A DNA stretch of 64,000 bases from Flaccisagitta enflata. Lineage: Eukaryota > Chaetognatha > Sagittoidea > Aphragmophora. Both the position numbers and the translations under genes were made by a program. The stretch covers positions 53,878,001-53,942,000 of the forward strand of contig OZ231127.1 of assembly GCA_965153355.1 (NCBI GenBank), in the 5' to 3' direction. The notes beneath the pieces were generated by a model, which saw only the letters and a program-made list of their open reading frames with translations, had not been told where the DNA came from and searched no databases. Shown here one piece after another: positions 39,588 through 50,632 of this stretch (positions within the stretch are counted from its first letter, which is position 1; every line of letters begins with the position of its first letter).

Positions 39588-40186
39588 GAGACAGACAGAC
39601 AGACAGAGGGGGAGAGAGAGAGATAGAGAAAGAGAAAGACATGTAACTTGGGGTTACAATATCATTGCGGACAGGTGGACAGGGGCATCCAACTCCCATC
39701 CACACCCCAACCCCCACACACAAGCATCTAGATCGCTTGTTTTTCCACTTTTCCACTTGGACGGACAGACAGACCAACAGACCAGTAAATGGACTGACAG
39801 ACAAAGCCTCTCATAGAGTCGGGAGTTGAAATGAGAGAGAGGCTGTGCTACCAGGATGCACAATTAACACCTGGGACATTTCAAAGTTCAAATAGACTTC
39901 AACTCCATTCCTTGTTTTTTGGGAAAATGCGAAAAATGTGGAAAAATAAAAAAAGATTCAAAAAATCATAGCTCGAAAACTATTGATCGCACAGAATTCT
40001 GCTTGGCGTCATCTGAAAGAGGAGAATTAGATCTTTCTTAGCTATTAATTTCATGCGTAGTACCATTTGGCCCCAAAAGCTTACCAACTTCCTCAAACGC
40101 TTGATGAGAAAAAGAGAAATCCAAAAAACTCTGCAGGACTCAAAAAGACCGAAGGGACTCCGTCTCTTCGACTTTTTTCCAAATTA
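39447..40186 (+). mobile_element. family D copy 3, longest, with a family A piece inside
   Basis: It starts ACCAATAAAGGCGGCTAATC and GTAGGAAAAAAGTCGTAAATG, then (GA)n at 39497-39578. A worn family A piece (GGACAGGTGGACAGGGGCATCC to GACAGACAAAGCCTCTCATAG, 39660-39830) sits inside. Then come AGGATGCACAATTAACACC, GGGACATTTCAAAGTTCAAA, ATCATAGCTCGAAAACTATTG and the usual 3' end. It shows the order of the whole family. Confidence 0.8.
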
Positions 40187-40636
40187 TGGGTCTTTTTCAT
40201 AGTTTTAACTTTTACCTCCACAAAATATGGGCAAAACACTGTGTGGTTTTCAGGATACCAAACCAGCTCGAGACAAGCTTGACGGTATTTCCACTCTAAA
40301 TTCAAGTATGGGACAAAAAGGTGTGATACCAGCAAAACCTTTCATGCGCTTTAAGTTTTCATATTTGCAAATTCTGGTTCCAGTGGTTTGGCCACCACAT
40401 AAATTGATATAATCATTATTGAAATAGAGAAAAGCCCCATCAAAAGCTCCTTAGGCTTAGAAGGAGAACTGTTAGATATACTTTGTAACTTTAGATAGAT
40501 GCTATGTTTAAATTAATGAAGCAAAACTGGCCAGATTTATCTTATTGTTCTTATAATGTAACAATGTTTTATATTTATGAAATATATAAGAACACGTATC
40601 CTTTTTGAAGAAAATTACTAAATCATTGGAATCTAT
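40187..40636. other. intergenic, no gene seen
   Basis: Unique AT-rich sequence without a supported gene. Confidence 0.5.
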
Positions 40637-41578
40637 GTACAGTACCATGGTAGCAAAGACAACCTAGACTGGAGGATAGATATTGGATATCTTAATCTTA
40701 TTTGATATATAAAAGAATTAAGATCTATGCTGATTAAAGGTTGCTTTATTGCTTGAATATATTAGCTTCTCTCATTCTTCAACTTGTGACTTTACATCAT
40801 CAGGACTTCAATTTTCAACGTTCTAATATAGGCTGTCAGATCGGGCTAAAAATTCTATATGATTATGAGAAAAAAAATCAGCTCAATTGGACTATTTTTA
40901 CAGGTTTTCTAGCTATTTTTCAAACAGAATAATTATGTAAATTGATATCTAGGCAAAACTTAAAACAGGCATAAAACCTGTAAAAATAGTCCAATTGAGC
41001 TGATTTTTTTTTTCTTAAATTATGTAAAATTTTCTGCCTAATTTAATGAGCTAGGTCAAAACATTGAAAAATGAAGTTCTAATGAAGTCAAGTCACAAGT
41101 TGAAAGATGAGAGAAGCAAATGTATTCAAGCAATAAAACAACCTTTAATTAGCATAGATCTTATTTTTTTTTCAGGGGTGTATAAAGTTGAGTATTCCCC
41201 CCCCCGGTGGGGGGGGGAATAAAATCAAAGGGTTTGGAGATAGGGAAGAAAATCAAAAGTTTGAAAAAAAGAAAAAAGAAAATTTTTGAAGACCTAACAC
41301 TTTTGGTAGTACCAAAAGGTAAAATACAATTACTACAACACAATTTAACACTGTTTAAACCTAAAATGTACTGTTTTATAGCTTTGAGGGGAAGAAAATC
41401 AAAGATTTTGTAACACGACGCAACGCGTCGCGGGGAAGAAAATCAAAGGCAGGGGGGGAATAAAATCAAAAGCCGCTCAACTATATACACCCCTGTTTTT
41501 TTTATAAATCAAATGAAATTAAGATACTTAAAATCTATCCTCCAGTCTAGGTCGTCTTTGCTCCCATCGTACTGTAGC
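40637..41578. mobile_element. palindromic element interrupted by a hAT-like insertion
   Basis: The left arm (about 40637-40915: GTACAGTACCATGG, AGCAAAGACAACCTAGACTG, GAGGATAGAT, CTTCTCTCATTCTTCAACTTG, AGCTCAATTGGACTATTTTT) is mirrored from about 40980 to 41578 (AAAAATAGTCCAATTGAGCT, CAAGTTGAAAGATGAGAGAAG, CAGTCTAGGTCGTCTTTGCT). The loop is near 40945. The right arm is split by the separate element at 41173-41495. Confidence 0.85.
41173..41495. mobile_element. hAT-like MITE, 323 bp
   Basis: The ends are CAGGGGTGTATAAAGTTGAG and, inverted, CAGGGGTGTATATAGTTGAG. Eight T residues flank each side and the host palindrome has no element in its other arm. An 8-bp target duplication and CAGGG ends fit the hAT superfamily. 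The interior has poly-C/poly-G tracts at 41199-41217, repeated GGGGAAGAAAATCAAAG/GGGGAATAAAATCAAA units, and an ACGCGTCG core. There is no transposase. Confidence 0.8.
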
Positions 41579-41602
41579 AAATCAGTCGTCCCTTTTGACT
41601 TC

Positions 41603-41820
41603 TTAGTCGCGTGCACGCTACTCTATAACCTATCTATATCTATGACCGTTGGTCCGTCGGATGATTGGATGGTCAGTCCGATGGTAACGCTTAGTTTTTT
41701 TTGGCGTTTACTGGAAGAGTTTGCACAACTGTCCCTACCCAAATGCGTTGTTAAACTATTTCATCACCACCCCTGCCCACCCGGACGTGACTTGGGCTGC
41801 CGTGCATCAGTCCTTGTTCC
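41603..41820 (-). mobile_element. dispersed repeat family A, reverse copy
   Basis: Starts CTTAGTCGCGTGCACGCTAC, then CCGTTGGTCCGTCGG, TTAGTTTTTTTTGGCG, CTACCCAAATGCG, CCCCTGCCCACCCGGACGTG and CCGTGCATCAGTCCTTGTTC. The order matches the reverse consensus. Confidence 0.85.
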
Positions 41821-41826
41821 AACTTG

Positions 41827-41867
41827 AAACCAGCACAAACTTGAAACTTTCAAGTTTGTGCTGGTTT
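41827..41867. repeat. perfect 20-bp hairpin
   Basis: AAACCAGCACAAACTTGAAA and its exact complement are separated by a single C. It lies about 6 bp beyond a reverse family A copy. No T-run terminator role is meaningful in an animal; it is most likely a repeat junction. Confidence 0.9.
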
Positions 41868-41951
41868 TTCATCAGATTTTCCATCTTAGAGTAAAGTTTC
41901 TTTGATTTCTGCAAAAAAGAATTCCATGTAATATCAAACAAAGCCAGATAT

Positions 41952-42107
41952 ACTGCTACCGAAGTAGCATGCGGGTGGGCAGGGGCAGTGACAAAAAAGC
42001 CAACTCAAGCATTTGGGCAGGAGCAGTATTGCAAAACTGCCTGAAAACGCAGATGGGGACCGACTGACTAAATGCAGGTTATAGAGTCACGTGCCGCCGA
42101 CTAAAAG
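41952..42107 (+). mobile_element. dispersed repeat family A, forward copy
   Basis: It begins ATACTGCTACCGAAGTAGC, then ATGCGGGTGGGCAGGGGCAG, CATTTGGGCAGGAGCAG, GGGGACCGACTGAC and AGTCACGTGCCGCCGACTAA. With the reverse copy at 41603-41820 it forms an inverted pair around the perfect hairpin. Confidence 0.8.
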
Positions 42108-42880
42108 GTCAAAAAAAAAAAGATAGAAATGACACAAATAATTCGATTATGAATGTAATCTATATACATGGTATAAACCACAGTAATTTCAGAATCATTA
42201 AAAGGTTTGGCATCGCGAGATATGTAACAAAACACATTTGGATTTAAATAGGCCAAAGAAAGTCATGGATATAGGATAAATGCCATTGTAGTGCAGTGTT
42301 AGTGGATGGATAATTGCAATGTTCTGCACAGCCTCGAGTAATTGGCAGCCAAAGGAATTATGGTAAAATTGTGGTAAGCATTATTGAAACCTTGGCTAAA
42401 CATTTGTTTTCTTAGGGTACCATCTAATATGTATGTTTGTTTATTTTCTTTAGTCCATACACAAAGGTTGGAAACGTATCATAATTGCCAACGATATCCT
42501 TTCTATGGGGGGGGGGGGTTCCTGATAGCTAAATGTTTTTTTTTCTATTTTTTTGTTTACAAAGCAATTGATTCATAGAAATAGAACTTAAAAAAGGCGA
42601 AGCTTATCATGAAACAAATTTCAAAGTTGAAATCTACAACAGGGTACAAAACCTGAGAGAGAGAAATCAATGTGGGTGTGGGTTCAAGATATCAAACAAA
42701 CTGTCACAAGATGATTGGACGAAATCAACCTGGTCTCAAAGTGTAAATGTCTAGATATCTATAAGTCATAATGTGAAAAATAAAATTGTTCTTGGATTCA
42801 TAACGCTAAACCGTGATAATAGAGATGTTTGAGAATGGTTGGTTGACTCTGAGCCAGGTATATGGCTTATGGGTTCTTTT
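42108..42880. other. intergenic, no gene seen
   Basis: No supported gene. There is a poly-G run at 42507-42518. Confidence 0.5.
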
Positions 42881-43245
42881 TAGTCGCGTGCTACGCGACT
42901 CTACACCCCGCTTTGTCAGTCTGTCCGTCCGTCCGTCCGTCGTTCCGTCCGTCACTCTTTACTTTTTTTTGGTTTTTGCGTTCTTTGGCCTCACTGCTCC
43001 TGCCCAAATGATGAAGTGACCTCAAATATGGCCCCTGCCCACCCGCACGCGACTGGGGTAGCCGTGTGTCCGGCCTTGTTCTTTAAACAAGGCCGGATAC
43101 ACGGCTACCGAAGTCGCGTGCGGGTGGGCAGGGGCCATATTTGAGGTCACCAGACCATTTGGGCAGGAGCAGGGAGGTCAAAGTAATAAAATCATAAAAA
43201 AAGTAAAGTGTGACCGACGGTTGTAGAGTCGCGTGCACGCGACTA
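42881..43245. mobile_element. head-to-head inverted pair of family A
   Basis: A reverse copy (42881-43081, starting TAGTCGCGTGCTACGCGAC and ending CCGGCCTTGTTC) is separated by TTTA from a forward copy (43085-43245, starting AACAAGGCCGGATACACGGC and ending AGTCGCGTGCACGCGACTA). The two shared 5' ends face each other, so the unit is a nearly 365-bp palindrome with a hairpin at each end. Confidence 0.9.
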
Positions 43246-43302
43246 AAAATAGGAATGATTCTGCCAATATTTTTCCACCACTTTATCCCAAGTAAAGTAT
43301 AG

Positions 43303-43308
43303 TTTATT
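43303..43308 (-). promoter_or_regulatory. possible AATAAA poly(A) signal of the LHFPL gene
   Basis: TTTATT on the plus strand reads AATAAA in the gene's direction, about 140 bp past the stop codon. Confidence 0.4.
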
Positions 43309-43448
43309 CTGTAATCATTTGAAGAATGTTTCTGACAATTCGCATCTGAGTTCCAGTGCTTTGTAAAAGGCGTTTCAAATACATATTCAGTTTCATAGCC
43401 GCAGTTATTTTCATTGTTGCTTTTTGCTACTTGTTCCCACCTCTCCCA

Positions 43449-44342
43449 TTACATTTGATAAGCCCCTCTTCCTCCTCTCTTCTTGGACGCGTGGCTGTAT
43501 TCGGAATATCTGTCATGTCCGAGGGTGTCGTGTTGATGCTGCGGGTGAATGGCCGGCTGCATCGTCATGGAGCGTTTCGTCGACCCGAGAATGGACGCGT
43601 CGTCGGCGATGTAAGCTCCATTCACGCCGCCGTGATGATGCTGCGCCTGCAAATGCTGCGGATGCAGCAGCGTGCCGTTATGCTGTTGCTGCAGAGACGC
43701 GGCGTAGGTCTCGGGCAACAACTTGGCCTGCCGATTGGCCAACAAAAAAGCCAAAACGGCCAGAATGAAAGCGTCCAAAATACCGACGATGGCGAGGATG
43801 TAAGCCCATCGAATCTCGCAGGTGCCGGAGTTGTATTTGCCGGCGCCGCTGCCGCAAACTTCGCCTATTTTGACGTGATTCCAACCGGAAGGATAAATGA
43901 CGCAGCCGAGGAAGAGACAAACGCCGCTGACGATCTGAAACCAACCGCAAATGTTGAAGACGATGGCGGTGTTGACGAAGATGAAGAGGACCATGCAGAG
44001 GAGACACAAGAGGATGATGAGCGCCGAGAAGCCGATGAAAAACGCCGACGCCTGAAACGCCGTGGATAAGATGGTGCTGAAGTTGTCGAATCGGCCGTTG
44101 CACGTGAAGTCGATCCCCACGTTGCCACCGCGCGCGTTTTGCACGCAGTAATGATAAAGACCAAAGTAGCCCGCCAAGTCCGAATCGGCTGTGTCGCCGA
44201 TCCACTGCGGCTGCACGAAAACGACGCAATTGATGACGGCGAAGCAGAGCGTCAAGCAGCCCCACAGGACGCCGATGGCGCGAGAATTGCGCACGTAGTT
44301 TGTGTGGTAAATGTGAGAAGCGACGGAAGTGTCCGGATACAT
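43449..44342 (-). CDS. LHFPL-family four-pass membrane protein, 297 residues, intronless
   Basis: A tetraspan membrane protein of the LHFPL family. Relatives serve in hair-cell mechanotransduction (LHFPL5/TMHS) and GABA-A receptor placement (LHFPL4), so an auxiliary channel or receptor role is plausible but not shown. Features seen: an NYVRNSRAIGVLW start, the family's QPQWIGD stretch (45-50), AGYFGLYHYC, two Cys in the extracellular region, TM1 about 21-44, TM2 97-122, TM3 125-150, TM4 179-203, and a SGTCEIRWAYILAIVGILDA block before TM4. The tail (204-297) is His/Gln-rich. The start is the ATG at 44342; an upstream in-frame ATG would read through a (CT)n microsatellite and is unlikely. The closest look is LHFPL3/4/5; I cannot separate these. 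Length is usual for the family with a longer tail. Confidence 0.9.
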   Translation of the reverse strand: MYPDTSVASHIYHTNYVRNSRAIGVLWGCLTLCFAVINCVVFVQPQWIGDTADSDLAGYFGLYHYCVQNARGGNVGIDFTCNGRFDNFSTILSTAFQASAFFIGFSALIILLCLLCMVLFIFVNTAIVFNICGWFQIVSGVCLFLGCVIYPSGWNHVKIGEVCGSGAGKYNSGTCEIRWAYILAIVGILDAFILAVLAFLLANRQAKLLPETYAASLQQQHNGTLLHPQHLQAQHHHGGVNGAYIADDASILGSTKRSMTMQPAIHPQHQHDTLGHDRYSEYSHASKKRGGRGAYQM

Positions 44343-44351
44343 GATGATGGC

Positions 44352-44354
<3 letters not shown>

Positions 44355-44394
<40 letters not shown>
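44355..44394. repeat. (GA)n microsatellite, probably in the LHFPL 5' untranslated region
   Basis: About 20 GA dinucleotides, (CT)n in the gene's direction, 13 bp upstream of the LHFPL ATG. A CT-rich tract just 5' of the start may affect transcription or be part of the leader. Confidence 0.95.
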
Positions 44395-44397
<3 letters not shown>

Positions 44398-45507
44398 GTT
44401 TGTTCTCTTTTCAAATCGAAAGCACTTATTTCGTCTGGATGCAAATGTTTTCACAATTGTTGTTCAATTCTGGTCTTTTTCTGTTATACAAGTCATTGAG
44501 TGCTTTCACTTCTTTCGCAGAATTTCCAAATGACCGAAAATTATGTTTTTCAATTTCAATTTGAAACTTTCATGTCGCACTTTTCTTCTCTTAGTCTTAC
44601 ATCGTCCACTCCTATTCCTTTCTTTTCCTCCTTTTCTTTTCCTCCTTTGCTTTTTTGAGTCTTTTGAGGTTTATGGCTGAGTCATTGGATTTCCAATAGC
44701 CATCGCCAAAGGGGACACGTAGAAGGAGAAATATTAGCAGCTGCCACTGATTCCAAACTTGGGAAGGGCGGAAACGAGCTTTCCAGTTCCCTTTGTTCCT
44801 TTCCAAAAAGAGAAGAATAGCAAAAACACGCACATATTCGAGAAAATGAAAGAAAAACCTTTAAATCGATAATATCACGGGGTAAATGATTTATAGATAT
44901 GGTGAACATTTTTGTTTATAGAAGCAAAAAACAACGTTTTGATAAGCAATTGTTATCCGTGTAGTTACTGATCCATGTAGTATTTCCGATTGGAATATCA
45001 AATTGATTCGAAATGGGAATATCTTCAAAATGTAACACATTTGACCGAAAACAATTTTTTTTTCCTGAACAAGCTAAGAAAAAAGCTTCTTATAATAGAA
45101 GGGGAGGCGTAAAAAAGATAAGCTTTTTCATCTACTGTTGACGCAAAAATTCGACGATTATCTATGATACCTGAAAGTTATTTATCAACTTAATGTTGAT
45201 AATGTACATTGACTAGAAATTTTGAGTGCCTCCGTAAGGCATAAGGCATATATACTTTGCAAAACCGCGGGCAATCACGATTTTGTTCACACCCTAAAAA
45301 TGTGATGCTTCTTGAATGTTTTCCAAAGAATACATATCAGAGTTTTGACCTTTTGATTATGTTGCAGCATGCCGCGCCGCTGCTCGGAAGGGTAGGGGCG
45401 TGTTGGAAGGTTTTGGAAGGGAAAGGAGAAAAGTAAAAGAAGAAAAAGAAGTAGAAGAGAAAAGAAATGAAAAAGAAAAAGGAGAAGAGAAAAAGACAAT
45501 GAAAAAG
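44395..45507. other. 5' flank of the LHFPL gene, intergenic
   Basis: No other gene is seen. A stretch at 45415-45503 is AGAAAAAGAAG-rich. Confidence 0.5.
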
Positions 45508-45710
45508 AACAAGGCCGGATACACGGCTACCCTAGTCGCGTGCGGGTGGGCAGGGGCAGTATTTGAGTTTCTAGAGCGTTTTGGCAAGTGCAGTGAAGCC
45601 AAAGACCACAAAAATATAAAAAAAGTAAAATGGGGACCGACCAACCGACCAACCGACCAACTGACCGACGGACGGACAAAGCGGGGTGTAGAGTCGCGTA
45701 GCACGCGACT
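45508..45710 (+). mobile_element. dispersed repeat family A, first of a tandem pair
   Basis: Best preserved type copy: AACAAGGCCGGATACACGGC, TACCCTAGTCGCGTGCGGG, TGGGCAGGGGCAGTATTTG, CAAGTGCAGTGAAGCC, AAAAAAAGTAAAATGGGG, a CCGACCAACC run, GGACAAAGCGGGGTGTAG and AGTCGCGTAGCACGCGACTA. It is about 203 bp, non-coding, and ends exactly where the next copy starts. Confidence 0.95.
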
Positions 45711-45914
45711 AACAAGGCCGGATACACGGCTACCCTAGTCGCGTGCGGGTGGGCAGGGGCAGTATTTGAGTTTCTGGAGCGTTTTGGCAAGTGCAGTGAA
45801 GCCAAAGACCACAAAAATATAAAAAAAGTAAAATGGGGACCGACCAACCGACCAACCGACCAACCGACCGACGGACGGACAAAGCGGGGTGTAGAGTCGC
45901 GTAGCACGCGACTA
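45711..45914 (+). mobile_element. dispersed repeat family A, second of a tandem pair
   Basis: Nearly identical to the first copy; only a handful of bases differ (for example TTTCTGGAGC for TTTCTAGAGC). The high identity and exact head-to-tail joint point to a recent tandem duplication or insertion at the element end. Confidence 0.95.
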
Positions 45915-46129
45915 AAAAGGAAAAAAAAAGAAAAAAGAAGAAGAATCATATGGAGAAAAAAAAATAAGAAGAGGTGAAGGGTTACAAGAAAAGAAGGAGA
46001 GAGAGGACATTTTTTCTCTTAAAACCATGAAATCGAAATTTTAAGAATTGTAAAATAGAAATGAAAATTGTATCACCCATCAACTAACATCACACCCATT
46101 AAAAGAGAATCAAGGATAACCCTGTTTTA

Positions 46130-46760
46130 TCATAACTCACTGTCCGCCAAAACACGGAATGAGTTGACTTGAAATGATCGTCCACAACTCTGATAGGTTT
46201 TGAGTCCCTGTGGTGTATATAATACAAATCTAAAAAAAACTAAATCATTTTTGGGGCGCTTTTTGAAATATATACAAGAATAGCAAAAATTTAATACATT
46301 TTTTTATCATAACTCTTTGTGATGATTTATTTTTGTATTTTTGACTGTAGATTCGGACTCAGTGGGTGGCTTGCGGTTCGTTTGATATGTCACACTATAT
46401 ACTTTTAAAAAAGAAGTAAAAATTTATTTTTTTGAAAAATCATTAAAAATAAATGTATTTCATAGTAATATAATGACAAAATCAACTTTTTATATAGTGT
46501 GACATATCTAACGAAACGCAAAACACTTGTTGAATCCGAATTTGCAGTCAAAAATACCAGAAAAGATCACCACAAAGGGTTATGATGAAAAATGTACTAA
46601 ATTTACACCATTTTTGCATATATTTCAAAAAGCGCCCCAAAAGGGATTTAGTTTCTTTTAGATTTGTATTGTACACACTACAATGACCCAAAAGCTATCA
46701 AAGTGAAAGACGATCATTCTACCTCAACTCATTCCGTGTTTTGGCTGGTAGTGAACTTTT
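46130..46760. mobile_element. palindromic element, 630 bp
   Basis: The left arm CCAAAACACGGAATGAGTTG, ATGATCGTC, CAAATCTAAAAAAAACTAAATC, TTTGGGGCGCTTTTTGAAATA, GATATGTCACACTATATA is mirrored on the right as TATATAGTGTGACATATC, TATTTCAAAAAGCGCCCC, GATTTAGTTTCTTTTAGATTTG and CAACTCATTCCGTGTTTTGG. The loop is near 46440. Arms have diverged by about one base in ten. Confidence 0.85.
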
Positions 46761-47740
46761 CATTTGATTATGATTAAGATGGTCTGTCGGAAGATTTCAG
46801 TGCAAAAATCCTGATGCCCGGAAGAAAATGATAATCAAGAGGTTTGTAATTGTGTCTGAGTGTCGACAGGAATCTGATCACCCGCGATTTTGCCAACGAC
46901 ATCTTAGTTGACCAATCACCATATCCCACTTTGTTTTTGTATAAACAGTATTCATGCCTCATGTAAAACCAAAAGAATATCAAAGCTACGAAGGTCAAAC
47001 TTTAAGTGACGCATTAACATGGAGGAATAAAAAACAACAGCTCAATTTTATCGAGCATTGGCTAAATAGCGATGTATACGCAAACATGATAATGATGTTA
47101 TACCTGGTTCAGCTAATCGTGATATCGCAATTTTACCGATTAAAGCAAGAAAATTATAGACTGTAGAGAATAATACGCGGCCTAAACTGTTTACAAAAGA
47201 CTTAATTGTCCATTTGTCTCTTATATCACTTTGGCTCGCGAGTTGTACGTATACTGCTAGCGTTATTGGGTAGATGAATCAAGGCGTATGAAATTTACAA
47301 GGGGATCTTTTAATTACTTGAAGTAACATGATTTTTTATGTGGATTGAATATAAGACCACTTTTCGCCTCCTGTTCCGATTAGTTCGAGGAAATGAATTT
47401 TGGGTGTTACTACGAAGTAAAATAGAGCTCATTTAAAAAAAACACTCTCCTTAGACGGCTGAGTAACGGAATTAGAATTTAGAAGGAAATTTTTTCTTAA
47501 AAGAGGAAATGAATAGTAGCAAAAATTCCATCTTAGTTTTTTTCATCTTCCTTTGTATCTTTCTGTACAGGCCGCAGCAGAGGCTGGCACGCAATTCGGT
47601 AATGATGCGTGTTACTCTTTATGCCCTTAGAAGAGGAGAGAAAGACGAGTTCGAAAATCGGAATGGAATAAAAAAGGATGTCCTATCTCCCGAAACTCAT
47701 CCTTCCCTACTGGATCCTTCCACTTTGCTCTATCTCTTTC
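46761..47740. other. intergenic, no gene seen
   Basis: Frames up to 74 codons only. No supported gene. Confidence 0.5.
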
Positions 47741-47741
47741 T

Positions 47742-47744
47742 CTC

Positions 47745-47803
<59 letters not shown>

Positions 47804-47893
47804 GTCCTTCCTTATCAGTGCGTCCCTCTGTGCTATTGTCTGTCTGTCTCTGTCTCTGTCTCTCTGTCTCTGTCTGCCTCTGTCTCTGGTCTG

Positions 47894-47956
<63 letters not shown>

Positions 47957-48102
47957 TATCAGTCTTTATCTGTCTGTTATCTGTCTGTCCTTATCAGTGC
48001 GTCCCTCTGTGCTATTGTCTGTTTGTTTGTCTGTCTCTCTCTGTCTCTCTGTCCCTAGTCTGCCTCTGTCTCTGCTCTGCCTCTGTTTTTATCTGTCTGT
48101 CT

Positions 48103-48158
<56 letters not shown>

Positions 48159-48160
48159 GA

Positions 48161-48211
<51 letters not shown>
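47742..48211. repeat. cluster of (TC)n arrays with (GTCT)n spacers
   Basis: TC arrays at about 47748-47799, 47897-47953 and 48162-48211, and GA at 48109-48152, are joined by GTCTGTCTCTG spacers. CCTTATCAGTGCGTCCCTCT and GTGCTATTGTCTGT occur twice (47812 and 47990), so the whole unit was duplicated. The GA block followed by the TC block at 48109-48211 is an inverted repeat. Confidence 0.95.
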
Positions 48212-48214
<3 letters not shown>

Positions 48215-48965
48215 GATACTTTCATTGCTTCCTCTCCTCTTTTATCTAGGCTGTAATCAATAAATTTCATGGCAATGTAAATACAGACTTGTCCCGTCAT
48301 ATGACAGTTTGTCGCAAACCAATGATTTCGACGGAGTCAATTTTTTTTTGTCCAGAGAGAAACTATTTCAAAATATATTCAAACTTGAAAAGGATATTGT
48401 TTCAAAAACAATCTAGCTTAAGAAATTTTCCTTGCTATAGATCCTCCAATTCTAAGAAGCGATTGGAACGTGTCCAAAAAAAAAGAAGGGGGGGGGGGGG
48501 GGGCATTCATTTTGATAATTCGGTAATTTGACGCCAAAGTGTGAATCCGCAGGATGAACAAGTTGGATGCTTGAGAGAGTTTCCAGTTCGAGTTCTAAGT
48601 GAAATTTGTGACCGAAAATCCCAATCCTGAGACGTGAACTATATATCCTTCTTCTGTAATCTGCACTTTTTTCGTTTCCAAGATGGGATGTAACACTTAT
48701 AATTTATCAAGAAAACTGACATATTCGTATGCATTCTTTAAAGTTTTCTTTCATTGTGTCATCTGCTTCGATATGTTTTTGTTTTATTGTTTTGTTTGAC
48801 TTTTTAGCGTTTGTTGTTTTCCTTGTTGTTATCGTTGTTTCACCTTCTGCTAGTTTTTGTTCATCTTTTTGGGTTTTTATTTCTCGGTGGTTGTTATTGT
48901 TTTTTTTTGTCTGCTTCTTCGTTGTTTCGTTTTGTTTTGGGAGTTAAGTGTGGATATTTTTGCTT
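48212..48965. other. intergenic, no gene seen
   Basis: A poly-G run (18 G) lies at 48487-48503. No supported gene. Confidence 0.5.
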
Positions 48966-49045
48966 GGTTGTTGTTGTTGTTGTTGTTGTTGTTATTGTTA
49001 TTGTTGTTGTTGTTGTTGTTGTTGTGGTTGTGGTTGTGGTTGTGG

Positions 49046-49106
<61 letters not shown>

Positions 49107-49112
49107 CGTTGC

Positions 49113-49188
<76 letters not shown>

Positions 49189-49212
49189 CGTTGTCGTTGT
49201 TGTTGTTGTTGT
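48966..49212. repeat. (GTT)n array
   Basis: About 245 bp of GTT with a GTGGTT run at 49022-49049. Same motif and strand as the arrays at 34.7-35.35 kb. Confidence 0.98.
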
Positions 49213-49789
49213 CAGTGGTGATTGCCATATGTTTCATCCTCATCGTTCATAACTAGTCAAGTTTTTCATTTACTAACACGAGATGGGGTAAGCAGCATTA
49301 AGTTGGCTCAAGAGTCTTTTGTTTTAAAGGAGCACAGGAGATTTTCGTCGAGGCAAAGTCTATAAGATGAGAAGAATGCTGAGAATGACGCTCCTTTTTT
49401 ATTCAAATGTGTTTTCTTTTTCTTTTCTTTTTTTCATTTGAAAGAGCCAGATTTTATGTTTACTCTTTTTTTCCATTTCTGTTCAATTCCATCAACCCCC
49501 TTCCCTGTCTTTGTCCGTTTCTATTTTTAATTCTTTTAATCTGTAGGAGACGGCTTGTTTGTCCGTCGGTATTTCTCTTTCACAATTTAATCCAGTTCTA
49601 ACGGGTTTAAAAGGGACTTACAAATCTTATCTGCTATAGGTGGAATTATGTTACAGCTAATATAAGAAATAAAAAGACACAAGTTAAGTTGAAAAGAATA
49701 TAAATTTGCAATTATAGGCGAAATTTCGTCAGTGACGGTTCCGTTAGAGCCGGGATCAACTGCACTAACTTTTTGTCCACCCATGTGTC
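49213..49789. other. intergenic, no gene seen
   Basis: No supported gene. Confidence 0.5.
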
Positions 49790-49813
49790 TGTCTGTCTCT
49801 GTCTCTGTCTCTG

Positions 49814-49866
<53 letters not shown>
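49790..49866. repeat. (GTCTCT)n then (TC)n
   Basis: CTGTCTCTGTCTCTG repeats followed by about 18 TC dinucleotides. Confidence 0.95.
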
Positions 49867-49872
<6 letters not shown>

Positions 49873-50107
49873 CTGTTTCGCTTGTTCTTCAAATAGATGA
49901 ATTTGGATCTCCATGTTTTTTTTACCTCAGACTTCCCTGAAATCTATTTATGAATATCTTTATGGCAAACTAAGTGAGTTTGATCCGTTTCAATATATAT
50001 ACGTTGACTGAGGCTACGCTCTAGAAAGAATGATAATTTCAGAGGTTTGTCAGTTGTTATATCCATCAATTGATTTTATCCTAATTTCAAGATTCTCCAT
50101 CCTGTCT

Positions 50108-50592
<485 letters not shown>

Positions 50593-50632
50593 GCTTTCTC
50601 CCAGTCGCCCAAATCATATTTTTCTTCCCACG

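Noticed and set aside
43356-44069. 237-codon plus-strand frame opposite the LHFPL gene
   Set aside because: Antisense shadow of a conserved four-pass protein.
47509-48249. 246-codon frame starting MNSSKNSILVFFIFLC
   Set aside because: The first 75 residues look faintly like a signal peptide but the remainder is CT-array translation (SLSLSL); no domain supports it.
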